A DNA stretch of 64,000 bases from contig DKPJ01000006.1 of assembly GCA_002480085.1 (NCBI GenBank), forward strand, positions 124,001 to 188,000, written 5' to 3'. Each line of letters opens with the position of its first letter. Within the stretch, counting starts at the first letter, position 1. The notes beneath the pieces were generated by a model, which was given only the letters and a program-made list of their open reading frames with translations, had not been told where the DNA came from and did not search any database. This document shows, in pieces, positions 25,050 to 34,246 of this stretch. This DNA is from Enterobacteriaceae bacterium UBA7338. GTDB taxonomy: Bacteria > Pseudomonadota > Gammaproteobacteria > Enterobacterales > Enterobacteriaceae. A program made the position numbers and the translations under genes.

Positions 25050-25487
25050 ATGGACTACCGTTGGTTAAACGCCTTACATATTATGGCGGGCGTGATTTGG
25101 CTGGGCGGCATCTTTATGATGGCAGCGATCGTCGTGGCATGGTCCCAGAGCCGCAGCGCGGTAGCAAAAGGGGCTAGCGATCCCCTGTTAGAGTATGCTC
25201 GCCGCTGGAACCGGTTCGTCACTTCACCGGCAATGATCCTGCTGTGGGCCTTTGGTATCGCGCTGATGTTAAAAGGCGACTGGCTGCTGCCGCTGTGGCT
25301 GGGCATCAAGCTGGCGGTGCTGGTGTTCCTCTCAGCGGTGCACGGCATTTTGTCAGGGTCGCTGCGCAGGTTGGCAACCGGCGAAACCTCTACCGTGTCC
25401 CTGCTGGCACGTAACGCTGCCTGGCTCACCGTCGTGGCCGTTATCGTCGTTGTGGCTTTAGCAGTGGTAAAACCGTTTAGCGGCTAA
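25050..25487 (+). CDS. Four-helix membrane protein, CopD/HemJ-like
   Basis: This 145-residue protein has four membrane segments, at about 10-31, 60-78, 82-104 and 119-141. The first contains LHIMAGVIWLGGIFMMAAI, a His-x(6)-W-x-G pattern seen in CopD and HemJ-type proteins, where the histidine can bind heme or metal. I cannot name a function. The ATG at 25050 follows GAGGAGAG; an upstream in-frame start at 25005 would add an unlikely polar tail. It stands alone between the toxin-antitoxin pair and treF. Confidence 0.7.
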   Translation: MDYRWLNALHIMAGVIWLGGIFMMAAIVVAWSQSRSAVAKGASDPLLEYARRWNRFVTSPAMILLWAFGIALMLKGDWLLPLWLGIKLAVLVFLSAVHGILSGSLRRLATGETSTVSLLARNAAWLTVVAVIVVVALAVVKPFSG

Positions 25488-25720
25488 ACGTTATCTTGAA
25501 TGCTCTGAAAATGCAGTCTGTTTAGTCAGGCTGCAATGTCACGATTTTTAAATTAAAAACAAGGTGTTATCGCATATACCTTTACAAATCAGCCGCTGTA
25601 ATTGTGATCTTGCGCACACTTTGTACTTCAATACCCTTATCAAATGACTAAACTTTAGACTTAAATAACAACCGGGAAAAACCCGATCTTTTTACGACGC
25701 CATCCGGAGGTCGCCACTAT

Positions 25721-27370
25721 ATGTTCAACCAGAAACTACAGCTTGCTGATTCTGTCGAATTCGAGATCGAGGAGAAGATCCGCTACGAGACCGATCCTTG
25801 CGAATTAAAACTGGATGAAATGATCGAGGCGGAACCGGAACCGGAGATGATCGAGGGGCTGCCCGCCTCTGACGCGCTGACCCCCGCCGATCGTTATCTG
25901 GAGCTGTTTGAGCAAGTACAGTCTTCGGGTCTCTTTGCCGACAGCAAAACCTTCCCTGACTGTGCGCCGAGAATGGATCCGCTCGATATCCTTATCCGCT
26001 ATCGTCGTATCAAGCGCAGACCTGACTTTGACCTGCGCCTGTTTGTCTCAAGACACTTCTGGCTCCCGGTACAGATGGACAGCCAGTATGTCTCTAATCC
26101 AGAAAACTCGCTTAAGGAGCATATCGACCAGCTGTGGCCGGTGCTGACCCGCGAGCCGCAGGATCACATTCCCTGGTCGTCGCTGCTGGCCCTGCCGCAG
26201 GCCTATATTGTGCCCGGCGGACGGTTTAGCGAAACCTACTACTGGGACTCCTACTTTACCATGCTGGGGCTGGCCGAGAGCGGCCGTAACGATCTGCTGA
26301 AGTGTATGGCAGATAACTTTGCGTGGATGATTGAAAAGTACGGGCATATCCCGAACGGTAACCGTACCTACTATCTGAGCCGCTCCCAGCCGCCGGTGTT
26401 CGCACTGATGGTGGAACTGTTCGAAGAGGACGGCGTGCGTGGGGCGCGGCGCTACTATGAGCACCTGCTGATGGAGTACGCCTTCTGGATGGATGGTTCT
26501 GAATCGCTGAACCTCAATCAGGCCTATCGCCATGCGGTACGTATGCCAGATGGCTCCCTGCTCAACCGCTACTGGGACGACCGTGACACGCCGCGCGACG
26601 AATCCTGGATTGAGGACGTGGAGACGGCGAAGCACTCGGGTCGTCCGCCGAGCGAGGTCTATCGTGACCTGCGCGCCGGGGCGGAGTCCGGCTGGGACTA
26701 CTCCTCCCGCTGGCTGCGGGATACCCAGCGTCTGGCTAGCATCCGCACGACGCAGTTTATCCCTATCGACCTGAACGCCTTCCTGTTCAAGCTCGAGAGC
26801 ACCATCGCTAACCTCTCCGGACTGAAGGGTGACCGCGAAGGCGAAGCCATGTTCCGCCAGCGCGCCAGCGATCGCCGGGCGGCGGTTAACCGCTATCTGT
26901 GGGATGAGGAGAAGGGGTGCTACCGCGACTACGACTGGCGGCGCGGCGAGCAGGCCCTCTTCTCCGCAGCGAGCATCGTGCCGCTCTACGTGGGGATGGT
27001 CACTCATGAGCAGGCCGATCGGATAGCCATGGCGGTACGTGAGCGCCTGCTTACGCCGGGCGGCATGATGGCGACAGAGTATGAAACCGGCGAGCAGTGG
27101 GATAAACCCAACGGCTGGGCGCCGCTGCAGTGGATGGCTATTCAGGGCTTTAAGCTATACGGTAACGACGCCCTTGGCGATGAGATCGCCCACCGTTGGC
27201 TCAACACCGTCAACGGCTTCTATCAGCAGCATCACAAGCTGATTGAGAAGTACCACATCGCGGGCGGTACGCCGCGCGAGGGCGGCGGCGGTGAGTACCC
27301 GTTGCAGGACGGCTTTGGCTGGAGCAACGGCGTAGCACGTCGCCTAATCGGGCTATACGGGGAGCCGTAA
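25721..27370 (+). CDS. treF: Cytoplasmic trehalase
   Basis: This is a 549-residue GH37 trehalase without a signal peptide, hydrolysing trehalose to glucose in the cytoplasm. Both family signatures are present: PGGRFSETYYWDSYFT (about residue 165) and QWDKPNGWAPLQWMAIQG (about residue 465), with GGGGEYPLQDGFGWSNGV near the end. The acidic N-terminal extension of about 45 residues is typical of TreF. The start follows CGGAGG. In E. coli the gene is sigma-S dependent; the 230-bp AT-rich region upstream could hold such a promoter but I cannot assign one. Confidence 0.95.
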   Translation: MFNQKLQLADSVEFEIEEKIRYETDPCELKLDEMIEAEPEPEMIEGLPASDALTPADRYLELFEQVQSSGLFADSKTFPDCAPRMDPLDILIRYRRIKRRPDFDLRLFVSRHFWLPVQMDSQYVSNPENSLKEHIDQLWPVLTREPQDHIPWSSLLALPQAYIVPGGRFSETYYWDSYFTMLGLAESGRNDLLKCMADNFAWMIEKYGHIPNGNRTYYLSRSQPPVFALMVELFEEDGVRGARRYYEHLLMEYAFWMDGSESLNLNQAYRHAVRMPDGSLLNRYWDDRDTPRDESWIEDVETAKHSGRPPSEVYRDLRAGAESGWDYSSRWLRDTQRLASIRTTQFIPIDLNAFLFKLESTIANLSGLKGDREGEAMFRQRASDRRAAVNRYLWDEEKGCYRDYDWRRGEQALFSAASIVPLYVGMVTHEQADRIAMAVRERLLTPGGMMATEYETGEQWDKPNGWAPLQWMAIQGFKLYGNDALGDEIAHRWLNTVNGFYQQHHKLIEKYHIAGGTPREGGGGEYPLQDGFGWSNGVARRLIGLYGEP

Positions 27371-27375
27371 GCCCT

Positions 27376-28974
27376 CTAGCGAATAACGTTATAGATCGCA
27401 GTCTGAATTGCCAGCCATTGGCGGGTACTCTCATCAGGCTGCGTTTTATTACGTATCTTTGCCTGCTGGGTTTCGTAGCGCTGCCGCTCGACAACGGCGG
27501 AGCGGGTACAGAAGGCGCGCAGGTAATCCTTCCGCTGTCCGGTGAGTTTCTCTCCGTTCAACATGGCGTGACCGAGAGTAGTGGTAAAGCGGCGGCAGGG
27601 CCGCGGCTCATCCATCTGTCGCTGATAGCGCAACAGCAGAGTCAGCACCTCGTCATTACCCGCCGACAGCGCCTGCTCGGTCCAGGAGAGCTTCCAGTCC
27701 ATCCCTCCTTTCAGAAACAGCTGGGCCACGCGGGTATCGTTGCGGTCTATTGCCGAGCGAAGATTGCTCTCATCCCAGGTGATACCCATCCGCGTCAGCT
27801 GCATGCGTGAGGTAGGCGTGTCATATTCATTTTCCGTATCGGTCAGCACCTGGGTCTGCGCCGGAGGCTCGCTTACCGCCCGTGCCGCCGGGGTGCTGTT
27901 TATCATCATGATGCCACCGCCGATCATCACCAGCACCATCACTCCCACCGCGCCCCAGAGAAGGCCGGAGACCAGACGCACGCGCTGCTCCGGCGAACGG
28001 ACTGCGCGACGCTCCGGTCTTTCAATATCGTCACGTACCTCGAAAATGTCCCCTCCGGCACCCGCCTTTTTCACTACCTGGGCTTTAAACGCATTCAGCT
28101 CGCCCACGTCGGTGGTTAACAGGCTGGCCGGATTAATGGTGGTACGCCCCTCGTTGAAAGCGCGCTGAACCGGGGCGGCGATCTGTGGATAGTAGGTATC
28201 CAGCAGATTGAGCTGGATCGCAGAGAGCGGCTGCTGCGCGGTAAGGGTGTTACGGATCTGGCGAATATCATCAAGAAAGGTTTGCAGGGTTTTACGCGGG
28301 TCGGCATAGAGCGTCAGCACCGAACTGTCGTTAAACAGCGGGGCGTAGTGGCGGGAGAACTCTTTTTTATCCACCAGCATCGCTGCCAGCTCGCTAAACA
28401 GCATTCCGCTGAGCACGTCATTGCGCTCCCCCAGCTTCAGCCAGCGGCGCACGCGATCCTGACCAAACTGGGTCTTCAGATGGTTACGCAGCTTCACACC
28501 GTCCGGCCACGCGGCATAGACCAGCCCGCTAATCATCATCTCCAGGGCACGCAGCTGGCCCAGCCCCTTGAGCTGCGCTTCGCCATTTACCGTCTCCGTT
28601 GAGGTGGGATAGGTCAGCAAAGGCTGCTGCAGGCGGAGATGCTCAAGGGCGGTGACAAAGCGCAGCGCGGCGATCAGCTGATTTTCGCTGACGTCCTGGC
28701 CGCTTTCGTACTGGGGAACCAGCTGCTGCAGATGGCGAAGCTGCATGGTGAACTGGGTCAGCTCGGCGTCGTTGAGCTTCAGCCGCTGCGCTACCGCGCC
28801 CCAGCCGCCGAGCCCCTGGCGTGCATTTTCCAGCTGTTCGAGAAACCAGCGCGGATCCTTGCCTTCGCTAACGCGAATATCCAGCAGTAAGAGAATTTCG
28901 ATAGACGCCTGGCGAATAATTCCAAGGCAGGTTTCGAATTGTTCGCGGATCCTGAGCGATGTGCTGTATGTCAT
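27376..28974 (-). CDS. HEPN-domain-like membrane protein with ankyrin-like end
   Basis: This is a 532-residue protein. A helical N-terminal half (about 1-320) resembles, from recall, proteins annotated as the STY4199 family with a HEPN domain, and contains an R-x6-H spacing (RFVTALEH). One membrane helix follows at about 335-358 (LLWGAVGVMVLVMIGGGIMMI). Two ankyrin-like helix pairs come next (NLRSAIDRNDTRVAQLFLKGGMDW, then QALSAGNDEVLTLLLRY). HEPN domains often act as RNases or nucleotide-binding modules, but catalysis here is unproven. It is convergent with treF, 5 bases apart. No partner gene is evident; the function is unknown. Confidence 0.6.
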   Translation of the reverse strand: MTYSTSLRIREQFETCLGIIRQASIEILLLLDIRVSEGKDPRWFLEQLENARQGLGGWGAVAQRLKLNDAELTQFTMQLRHLQQLVPQYESGQDVSENQLIAALRFVTALEHLRLQQPLLTYPTSTETVNGEAQLKGLGQLRALEMMISGLVYAAWPDGVKLRNHLKTQFGQDRVRRWLKLGERNDVLSGMLFSELAAMLVDKKEFSRHYAPLFNDSSVLTLYADPRKTLQTFLDDIRQIRNTLTAQQPLSAIQLNLLDTYYPQIAAPVQRAFNEGRTTINPASLLTTDVGELNAFKAQVVKKAGAGGDIFEVRDDIERPERRAVRSPEQRVRLVSGLLWGAVGVMVLVMIGGGIMMINSTPAARAVSEPPAQTQVLTDTENEYDTPTSRMQLTRMGITWDESNLRSAIDRNDTRVAQLFLKGGMDWKLSWTEQALSAGNDEVLTLLLRYQRQMDEPRPCRRFTTTLGHAMLNGEKLTGQRKDYLRAFCTRSAVVERQRYETQQAKIRNKTQPDESTRQWLAIQTAIYNVIR

Positions 28975-29199
28975 TATGTTCCCTTAACCACAATTAACAA
29001 AAGTTAATGCCAGCCGTCTACGCAGCTTAATTTATCTTTAATTCCAGTTAGTTAGATGATAGGCCACTTTCAGTTAAATATCAGTGATACGGTTAATAAA
29101 AGAAGAAGGGAATAAAACAGAGCATTCCTTATCCACAGCGGAATTTCCTATGCCAGGCTTAGAAGAGAGGTATCTGAGGCACATGCGAAAGGAGTATCT

Positions 29200-29598
29200 A
29201 TGAAGAAAATGTTACTTGCCGCCACGGTGGCCGCCTTATTCACCCTTCCGGCACTGGCCGAAGACTCACCGGGACTGAATACGGATAAAGCACCGCCGCC
29301 GCCACATAAGCTCGACGACGGCTATCGCGGCATTGAAGATGCCCGTACCATGAACATTAAACAGGCGATGGAGCTGCACGATGGCGGTACCGTCTCCCTA
29401 CGCGGGAATTTGATCGCGAAAAAAGGGAACGATATCTATACCTTCCGCGACAAAACGGGCGAGATTGACGTCTATATTCCGATGGCAGTCTTTGCCGGGC
29501 GTGAAGTTAGCCCGGATCACCTGGTAGGCATCAGCGGCTCGCTGGACAAGAAACAGAATCCGCCGCGCATTCAAGTGCACCACTTCCAAAAAGAGTAA
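29200..29598 (+). CDS. YgiW/YdeI-family periplasmic OB-fold protein
   Basis: A 20-residue signal peptide (MKKMLLAATVAALFTLPALA) precedes a 112-residue mature protein with the bacterial OB-fold (BOF) pattern: TVSLRGNLIAKKGNDIYTFRDKTGEIDVYIP and VGISGSLDKK. Relatives YgiW and YdeI of E. coli and Salmonella are periplasmic proteins linked to stress and antimicrobial-peptide tolerance. The ligand is unknown. It stands alone, with a REP-like terminator after it. I give no symbol because the window does not show which paralogue it is. Confidence 0.82.
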   Translation: MKKMLLAATVAALFTLPALAEDSPGLNTDKAPPPPHKLDDGYRGIEDARTMNIKQAMELHDGGTVSLRGNLIAKKGNDIYTFRDKTGEIDVYIPMAVFAGREVSPDHLVGISGSLDKKQNPPRIQVHHFQKE

Positions 29599-29610
29599 CC
29601 CGCTTTGTAG

Positions 29611-29643
29611 GCCGGGCCAGCGCCAGCGCCGCCCGGCGTTTTT
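29611..29643. terminator. REP-like terminator between YgiW-like gene and SDR gene
   Basis: GCCGGGC (29611-29617) and GCCCGGC (29631-29637) pair around a 13-base loop and GTTTTTAT follows. It separates two convergent genes. Confidence 0.7.
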
Positions 29644-29647
29644 ATCT

Positions 29648-30406
29648 CTATAAGAACATCCCACCCGAGACCTCAACGCGCTGGGCATTCATCCATCCCA
29701 GCTCATCGCTCAGCAGTGCCGCTATTGCATTGCCAATATCGTCCGGCAGGCCAGTGCGCCCCAGCGCCGTTTGCGAAGCGACAAACTGGTTTAGCTGCTC
29801 GTCATCACGCACCCGTCCGCCGCCAAAATCGGTTTCGATGGCGCCTGGTGCAATGATATTTACCGAGATACCCCGCGCCCCCAGCTCTTTTGCCTGGTAG
29901 CGGGTTAAGACCTCCATCGCCCCCTTCATCGCCGCGTAGGCCGCATAGCCTGGCAGGGCAAAGCGCGCCAGACCGCTGGATACGTTCAGGATCCGCCCGC
30001 CGTTTTTAATCAGCGGCAGCAGATGCTGGGTAAGAAAGAACGGTCCCTTGAGATGGATGTTCACCAGCTGGTCAAACTGCGCCTCGGTGGTCTCGCTAAA
30101 GGCCGCGTTCAGGCCGATCCCGGCGTTGTTTATTAAATAATCAAAGGTGTCGCGCTGCCAGGTCTGTTTTAGCTGCTCCTGCACCTGGCGGGTGAAGCTG
30201 GCAAAGCTGGCGCTATCCCCGACGTTGAGCTGCAAAGCCAAGGCCTTCGCGCCTTTCAGCTCAATTTCGCGTACCACGTCCTGCGCATCTTTCTCCTGGC
30301 TATTCCACGTCAGGATAATATCTACGCCCTTCTCTGCCAGCTTCAATGCGGCGTTTTTTCCCAGTCCACGGCTGCCGCCGGTCACTAATGCAATACGATG
30401 CGTCAT
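29648..30406 (-). CDS. SDR-family oxidoreductase
   Basis: This is a 252-residue classical short-chain dehydrogenase/reductase. It has TGGSRGLG (residues 9-16), NNAGIG, catalytic Ser in NVSSGLA and YAAMK. The ATG at 30406 (MTHRIALVTGG) is chosen; longer in-frame starts add a tail with no SDR match. It is divergent from the LysR-type regulator yhjC, 119 bases apart, so it is the likely target of that regulator. The substrate cannot be told. Confidence 0.87.
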   Translation of the reverse strand: MTHRIALVTGGSRGLGKNAALKLAEKGVDIILTWNSQEKDAQDVVREIELKGAKALALQLNVGDSASFASFTRQVQEQLKQTWQRDTFDYLINNAGIGLNAAFSETTEAQFDQLVNIHLKGPFFLTQHLLPLIKNGGRILNVSSGLARFALPGYAAYAAMKGAMEVLTRYQAKELGARGISVNIIAPGAIETDFGGGRVRDDEQLNQFVASQTALGRTGLPDDIGNAIAALLSDELGWMNAQRVEVSGGMFL

Positions 30407-30525
30407 AAGAAACCTCATTTCTGATGGTGGGGTGATTGAGAAAGAGCTTATTAGGTGGTAGATAAACAATAAAGTCTGCTGAATGCGCTTCACTGTTTCA
30501 TTGATAACAACAATGGGTGGCATGG

Positions 30526-31434
30526 ATGGATAAAATTTACGCAATGCAGCTTTTCGTTCGCGTCGCGGAGCTGGCAAGCTTTTCCCGCGCCGCCGACTCC
30601 CTTGGCGTCCCCAAGGGCAGCGTCTCGCGCCAGGTACAGAGCCTCGAAAACCAGCTCGGTACCCAGCTGCTGCACCGCACTACGCGCCGGGTGCAGCTCA
30701 CCCAGGACGGCATGGTCTACTACGAGCGCGCAAAGGATCTGCTCTCTAACCTCGACGAGCTGGACGGCCTGTTTATTCACGATCCCGCCAGCGTCAGCGG
30801 CAAGCTGCGAGTGGATATGCCGGTGGGGGTGGCGCGTAATCTGGTGATCCCTCGCCTGCCCGCCTTTGTGCAGCAGTATCCCGGCATTGAGATTGAGCTA
30901 AGCAGCAGCGACCGGCTGGTGGATGTGATCCGCGAGGGCTTTGACTGCGTGGTGCGCGTCGGCACGCTGAAGGATTCAGGATTAATCGCCCGCCCGCTGG
31001 GCAGGCTGGCGGTGATCAACTGCGCCAGTCCCGGCTATCTGGAGCGTTTTGGCTACCCGAAGACGCTGGAGGATCTCTCCTCTCACGCGGTTGTGCACTA
31101 TACCGTTCACCTTGGCACCCGACCACAAGGCTTTGAGCTTTACCAGGACAATACCACGCGCTGGATCAAGACCGGTGGCATTCTCACGGTCAACAGCACC
31201 GAGACCTACCATGCAGCATGCCTGGCGGGGCTGGGGATTATCCAGGTGCCGCGCACCGGCGTGCGTGACGCCCTGCGCCAGGGGAAGCTGGTGGAGATCC
31301 TGCCCCATTACCGCGCCGAGCCGATGCCGGTCTCGCTGATCTATCCTCATCGCCGCAACCTCTCCCGACGGGTACACCTGTTTATGGAGTGGCTGGCGAG
31401 CGTGATGAAGGATTACGTCGATTCACCCGCTTAG
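30526..31434 (+). CDS. yhjC: YhjC, LysR-type transcriptional regulator
   Basis: This 302-residue regulator begins MDKIYAMQLFVRVAELASFSRAADSLGVPKGSVSRQV, a LysR winged helix-turn-helix, followed by a periplasmic-binding-like effector domain from about residue 90. It matches E. coli YhjC and sits, as there, before yhjD. The ATG at 30526 is preferred; the GTG at 30517 is also in frame. It is divergent from an SDR gene, the usual arrangement for a LysR regulator and its target. Confidence 0.88.
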   Translation: MDKIYAMQLFVRVAELASFSRAADSLGVPKGSVSRQVQSLENQLGTQLLHRTTRRVQLTQDGMVYYERAKDLLSNLDELDGLFIHDPASVSGKLRVDMPVGVARNLVIPRLPAFVQQYPGIEIELSSSDRLVDVIREGFDCVVRVGTLKDSGLIARPLGRLAVINCASPGYLERFGYPKTLEDLSSHAVVHYTVHLGTRPQGFELYQDNTTRWIKTGGILTVNSTETYHAACLAGLGIIQVPRTGVRDALRQGKLVEILPHYRAEPMPVSLIYPHRRNLSRRVHLFMEWLASVMKDYVDSPA

Positions 31435-31492
31435 GTGATGAGGGTCTATAATTTGCGTTACATCACGCTAAGCAGAGAAGGAAGCCGTACTG

Positions 31493-32533
31493 ATGACCCC
31501 GGAAAATAGCGCCAAGCGACCTGTCCCGCACCTGGACTACGAACCTGTCAAAAAGGTCGATACCACCGACAAACCCGAGGCTGAGTCAGAGCCGCTGCTG
31601 AGCGGCAAGGCTGAGGGCGTCGTGGAGACGGTCACCGAAGCGGCGGAGAAGATCCAGCGTCGGCCGATGATTGCACACCTTATCCGCGCTACCGAACGCT
31701 TCAATGACCGCATGGGCAACCAGTTTGGCGCGGCCATTACCTACTTCTCGTTCCTGTCGATGATCCCCATCCTGATGGTGTCGTTTGCTGCGGCGGGTTT
31801 TGTGCTGGTCTCTCACCCCACGCTGCTGCAGGACATCTTTAACAAGATCCTGCTCAACGTCAGCGACCGCACCCTGGCCGATACGCTGCGCAACACGATA
31901 AAAACCGCCGTAGAGCAGCGTACTACCGTGGGTATTGTGGGTCTCGCCGTCGCGCTCTACTCCGGTATCAACTGGATGGGCAACCTGCGCGAGGCGATCC
32001 GCGCCCAGTCCCGGGACGAGTGGGAGCGCACGCCCCAGGACAGTGAGAAGATCTGGGTAAAATATTTCCGCGACTTTGTTTCGCTGATTGGCCTGCTGAT
32101 CGCGCTGGTGATCACCCTCTCCATCACCTCTATCGCCGGTGCGGCCCAGGAGATGATCATCTCTGCGCTCTATCTGGACTACATCGAGTGGCTTAAACCG
32201 GCCTGGCAGCTGATTGGCCTGGCGATCTCCATCTGCGCTAACTTCCTGCTCTTCTTCTGGATCTTCTGGCGGCTGCCGCGCCACCGCCCACGCAAGAAGG
32301 CGCTGATTCGCGGCACGCTGATTGCGGCGGTCGGCTTTGAGGTGATTAAAATCATCATGACCTGGACACTGCCTTCGCTGGTCACTTCCCCTTCGGGCGC
32401 GGCGTTTGGCTCAGTGCTCGGTATCATGGCCTTCTTCTACTTCTTTGCCCGCCTGACGCTGTTCTGCGCAGCGTGGATCGCCACCGCAGAGTATAAAGAC
32501 GACGTGAAAATGCCGGGTAAAGAGACCCTTTAA
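31493..32533 (+). CDS. yhjD: YhjD, YihY-family inner-membrane protein
   Basis: This 346-residue protein has a charged cytoplasmic N-terminus of about 70 residues and then the YihY/virulence-factor BrkB domain, with about six membrane helices. Visible core blocks are GAAITYFSFLSMIPILMVSF, YSGINWMGNLREAIRAQ and FGSVLGIMAFFYFFARLTLFCAAWIA. It matches E. coli YhjD, a membrane protein in which one substitution lets cells survive with lipid IVA only, hinting at lipid transport; the normal function is unsettled. Confidence 0.92.
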   Translation: MTPENSAKRPVPHLDYEPVKKVDTTDKPEAESEPLLSGKAEGVVETVTEAAEKIQRRPMIAHLIRATERFNDRMGNQFGAAITYFSFLSMIPILMVSFAAAGFVLVSHPTLLQDIFNKILLNVSDRTLADTLRNTIKTAVEQRTTVGIVGLAVALYSGINWMGNLREAIRAQSRDEWERTPQDSEKIWVKYFRDFVSLIGLLIALVITLSITSIAGAAQEMIISALYLDYIEWLKPAWQLIGLAISICANFLLFFWIFWRLPRHRPRKKALIRGTLIAAVGFEVIKIIMTWTLPSLVTSPSGAAFGSVLGIMAFFYFFARLTLFCAAWIATAEYKDDVKMPGKETL

Positions 32534-32540
32534 CCGTACT

Positions 32541-32576
32541 ATTGGGCTGAATCAAAACGCAAAGTTTCAGCCCAAT
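32541..32576. repeat. Long inverted repeat after yhjD
   Basis: ATTGGGCTGAA (32541-32551) pairs perfectly with TTCAGCCCAAT (32566-32576). No T run follows, so it is a weak terminator candidate or an mRNA-end stabiliser. Confidence 0.6.
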
Positions 32577-32805
32577 TCCCCATTTCAGCATTAAAAACCA
32601 GTCCGTAACTTTTATTTAACCAAAAACTGGTTTTATCTGCTGATATCCAATTTCTGTGAAGCATTTCATGGATGCGAAAACTCAGGCACGAAAATTATTC
32701 ACTTTTTGCCGTTTTTATCGCCACCCGCCTGCCCTGTTACAGATTGAAATGTCGCTTTTGCTGTGCGTAATATGGCCCTTCGTTCGCCAAAAATAAGAAA
32801 TTTCT

Positions 32806-34128
32806 ATGCAAGCTACAGCCACAACGCTCGATCACGAACAGGAAAGCCCCCCGGTCAACTCGCGTAATAAAGTTGTCATCGCCTCGCTGATTGGTACAGC
32901 GATTGAGTTTTTTGACTTCTATATTTATGCCACCGCGGCGGTCATCGTCTTTCCGCACATCTTCTTCCCGCAGGGTGACCCGACGGCGGCCACGCTACAG
33001 TCGCTGGCGACCTTTGCTATCGCCTTCGTAGCGCGTCCGATCGGCTCTGCGGTGTTTGGTCACTTTGGCGATCGCGTCGGCCGTAAAGCCACGCTGGTGG
33101 CGTCCCTGCTGACGATGGGGATCTCCACCGTGCTGATCGGCCTGCTGCCGAGCTACGCCACCATCGGTATTTTTGCTCCCCTGCTGCTGGCGCTGGCGCG
33201 CTTTGGTCAGGGTCTCGGCCTCGGCGGTGAGTGGGGCGGTGCGGCGCTGCTGGCCACCGAGAACGCCCCGGCACGCAAGCGGGCGCTTTACGGCTCTTTC
33301 CCGCAGCTGGGTGCGCCAATCGGCTTCTTCTTTGCTAACGGCACCTTCCTGCTGCTGTCATGGCTGCTGACCGACGAGCAGTTTATGGAGTGGGGCTGGC
33401 GCGTGCCGTTTATCTTCTCCGCCGTGCTGGTACTGATTGGCCTCTACGTCCGCGTCTCCCTGCATGAGTCGCCGGTGTTTGCTAAAGTGGCCGCTGCCAA
33501 GAAGCAGGTGAAGATCCCGCTGGGCACGCTGCTCACTAAGCATGTGCGTGTGACGGTGCTGGGCACCTTTATCATGCTGGCGACCTACACGCTGTTCTAC
33601 ATTATGACCGTCTACTCCATGACCTACAGCACGGCACCCGCGCCGGTGGGCCTTGGAATGCCGCGTAACGAAGTGCTGTGGATGTTGATGCTGGCGGTGA
33701 TTGGCTTTGGCGTGATGGTGCCGGTTGCTGGCCTGCTGGCGGATGCCTACGGTCGTCGCAAGAGCATGATCGTCATTACCTCGCTGATCATTATCTTTGC
33801 CCTGTTTGTCTTCCCGCCGCTGCTGGGTTCCGGCAGCCAGGCGCTGGTGATGGCCTATCTGCTGATTGGCCTGAGCCTGATGGGGCTGACCTTTGGCCCG
33901 ATGGGCGCGTTGCTGCCGGAGCTGTTCCCGACCGAAGTGCGTTACACCGGGGCATCGTTCTCCTATAACGTCTCGTCCATCCTGGGCGCGTCGGTGGCAC
34001 CGTACATCGCTGCCTGGCTGACCGCTAACTACGGCCTGTTCTACGTCGGCGTCTACCTGGCGGCGATGGCAGCCCTGACGCTGATTGCTCTGGTGCTGAC
34101 CCACGAAACCAAGAATCAGTCCCTGTAA
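32806..34128 (+). CDS. yhjE: YhjE, MHS-family MFS transporter
   Basis: This is a 440-residue transporter with twelve helices. The metabolite:H+ symporter (MHS) features are GTAIEFFDFYIYATAA in helix 1, GHFGDRVGRKATLV in loop 2-3, and RFGQGLGLGGEWGGAALLATENAP in helices 4-5. It matches E. coli YhjE, whose substrate is not known; close MHS proteins move citrate, ketoglutarate, proline or shikimate. It starts 272 bases after yhjD, behind an AT-rich region. Confidence 0.93.
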   Translation: MQATATTLDHEQESPPVNSRNKVVIASLIGTAIEFFDFYIYATAAVIVFPHIFFPQGDPTAATLQSLATFAIAFVARPIGSAVFGHFGDRVGRKATLVASLLTMGISTVLIGLLPSYATIGIFAPLLLALARFGQGLGLGGEWGGAALLATENAPARKRALYGSFPQLGAPIGFFFANGTFLLLSWLLTDEQFMEWGWRVPFIFSAVLVLIGLYVRVSLHESPVFAKVAAAKKQVKIPLGTLLTKHVRVTVLGTFIMLATYTLFYIMTVYSMTYSTAPAPVGLGMPRNEVLWMLMLAVIGFGVMVPVAGLLADAYGRRKSMIVITSLIIIFALFVFPPLLGSGSQALVMAYLLIGLSLMGLTFGPMGALLPELFPTEVRYTGASFSYNVSSILGASVAPYIAAWLTANYGLFYVGVYLAAMAALTLIALVLTHETKNQSL

Positions 34129-34138
34129 GCATAAAAAT

Positions 34139-34216
34139 GCCCGGTAGCGTAAGCGCCGCCGGGCGTGGCACCCTATGCTCCTGCAATCGCCGGGTGGCGG
34201 CTACGCCTTACCCGGC
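34139..34216. repeat. BIME after yhjE
   Basis: Two REP palindromes in opposite orientation: GCCCGG/GCCGGGC (34139-34164) and GCCGGGT/ACCCGGC (34189-34216). Confidence 0.82.
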
Positions 34217-34246
34217 CTACGTGGAGGGCGGTGCAGTTTTGCTTAC

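Noticed and set aside
34139..34216. Short CRISPR-like repeat unit
   Set aside because: The palindromes are REP elements in opposite orientation, without regular spacers.
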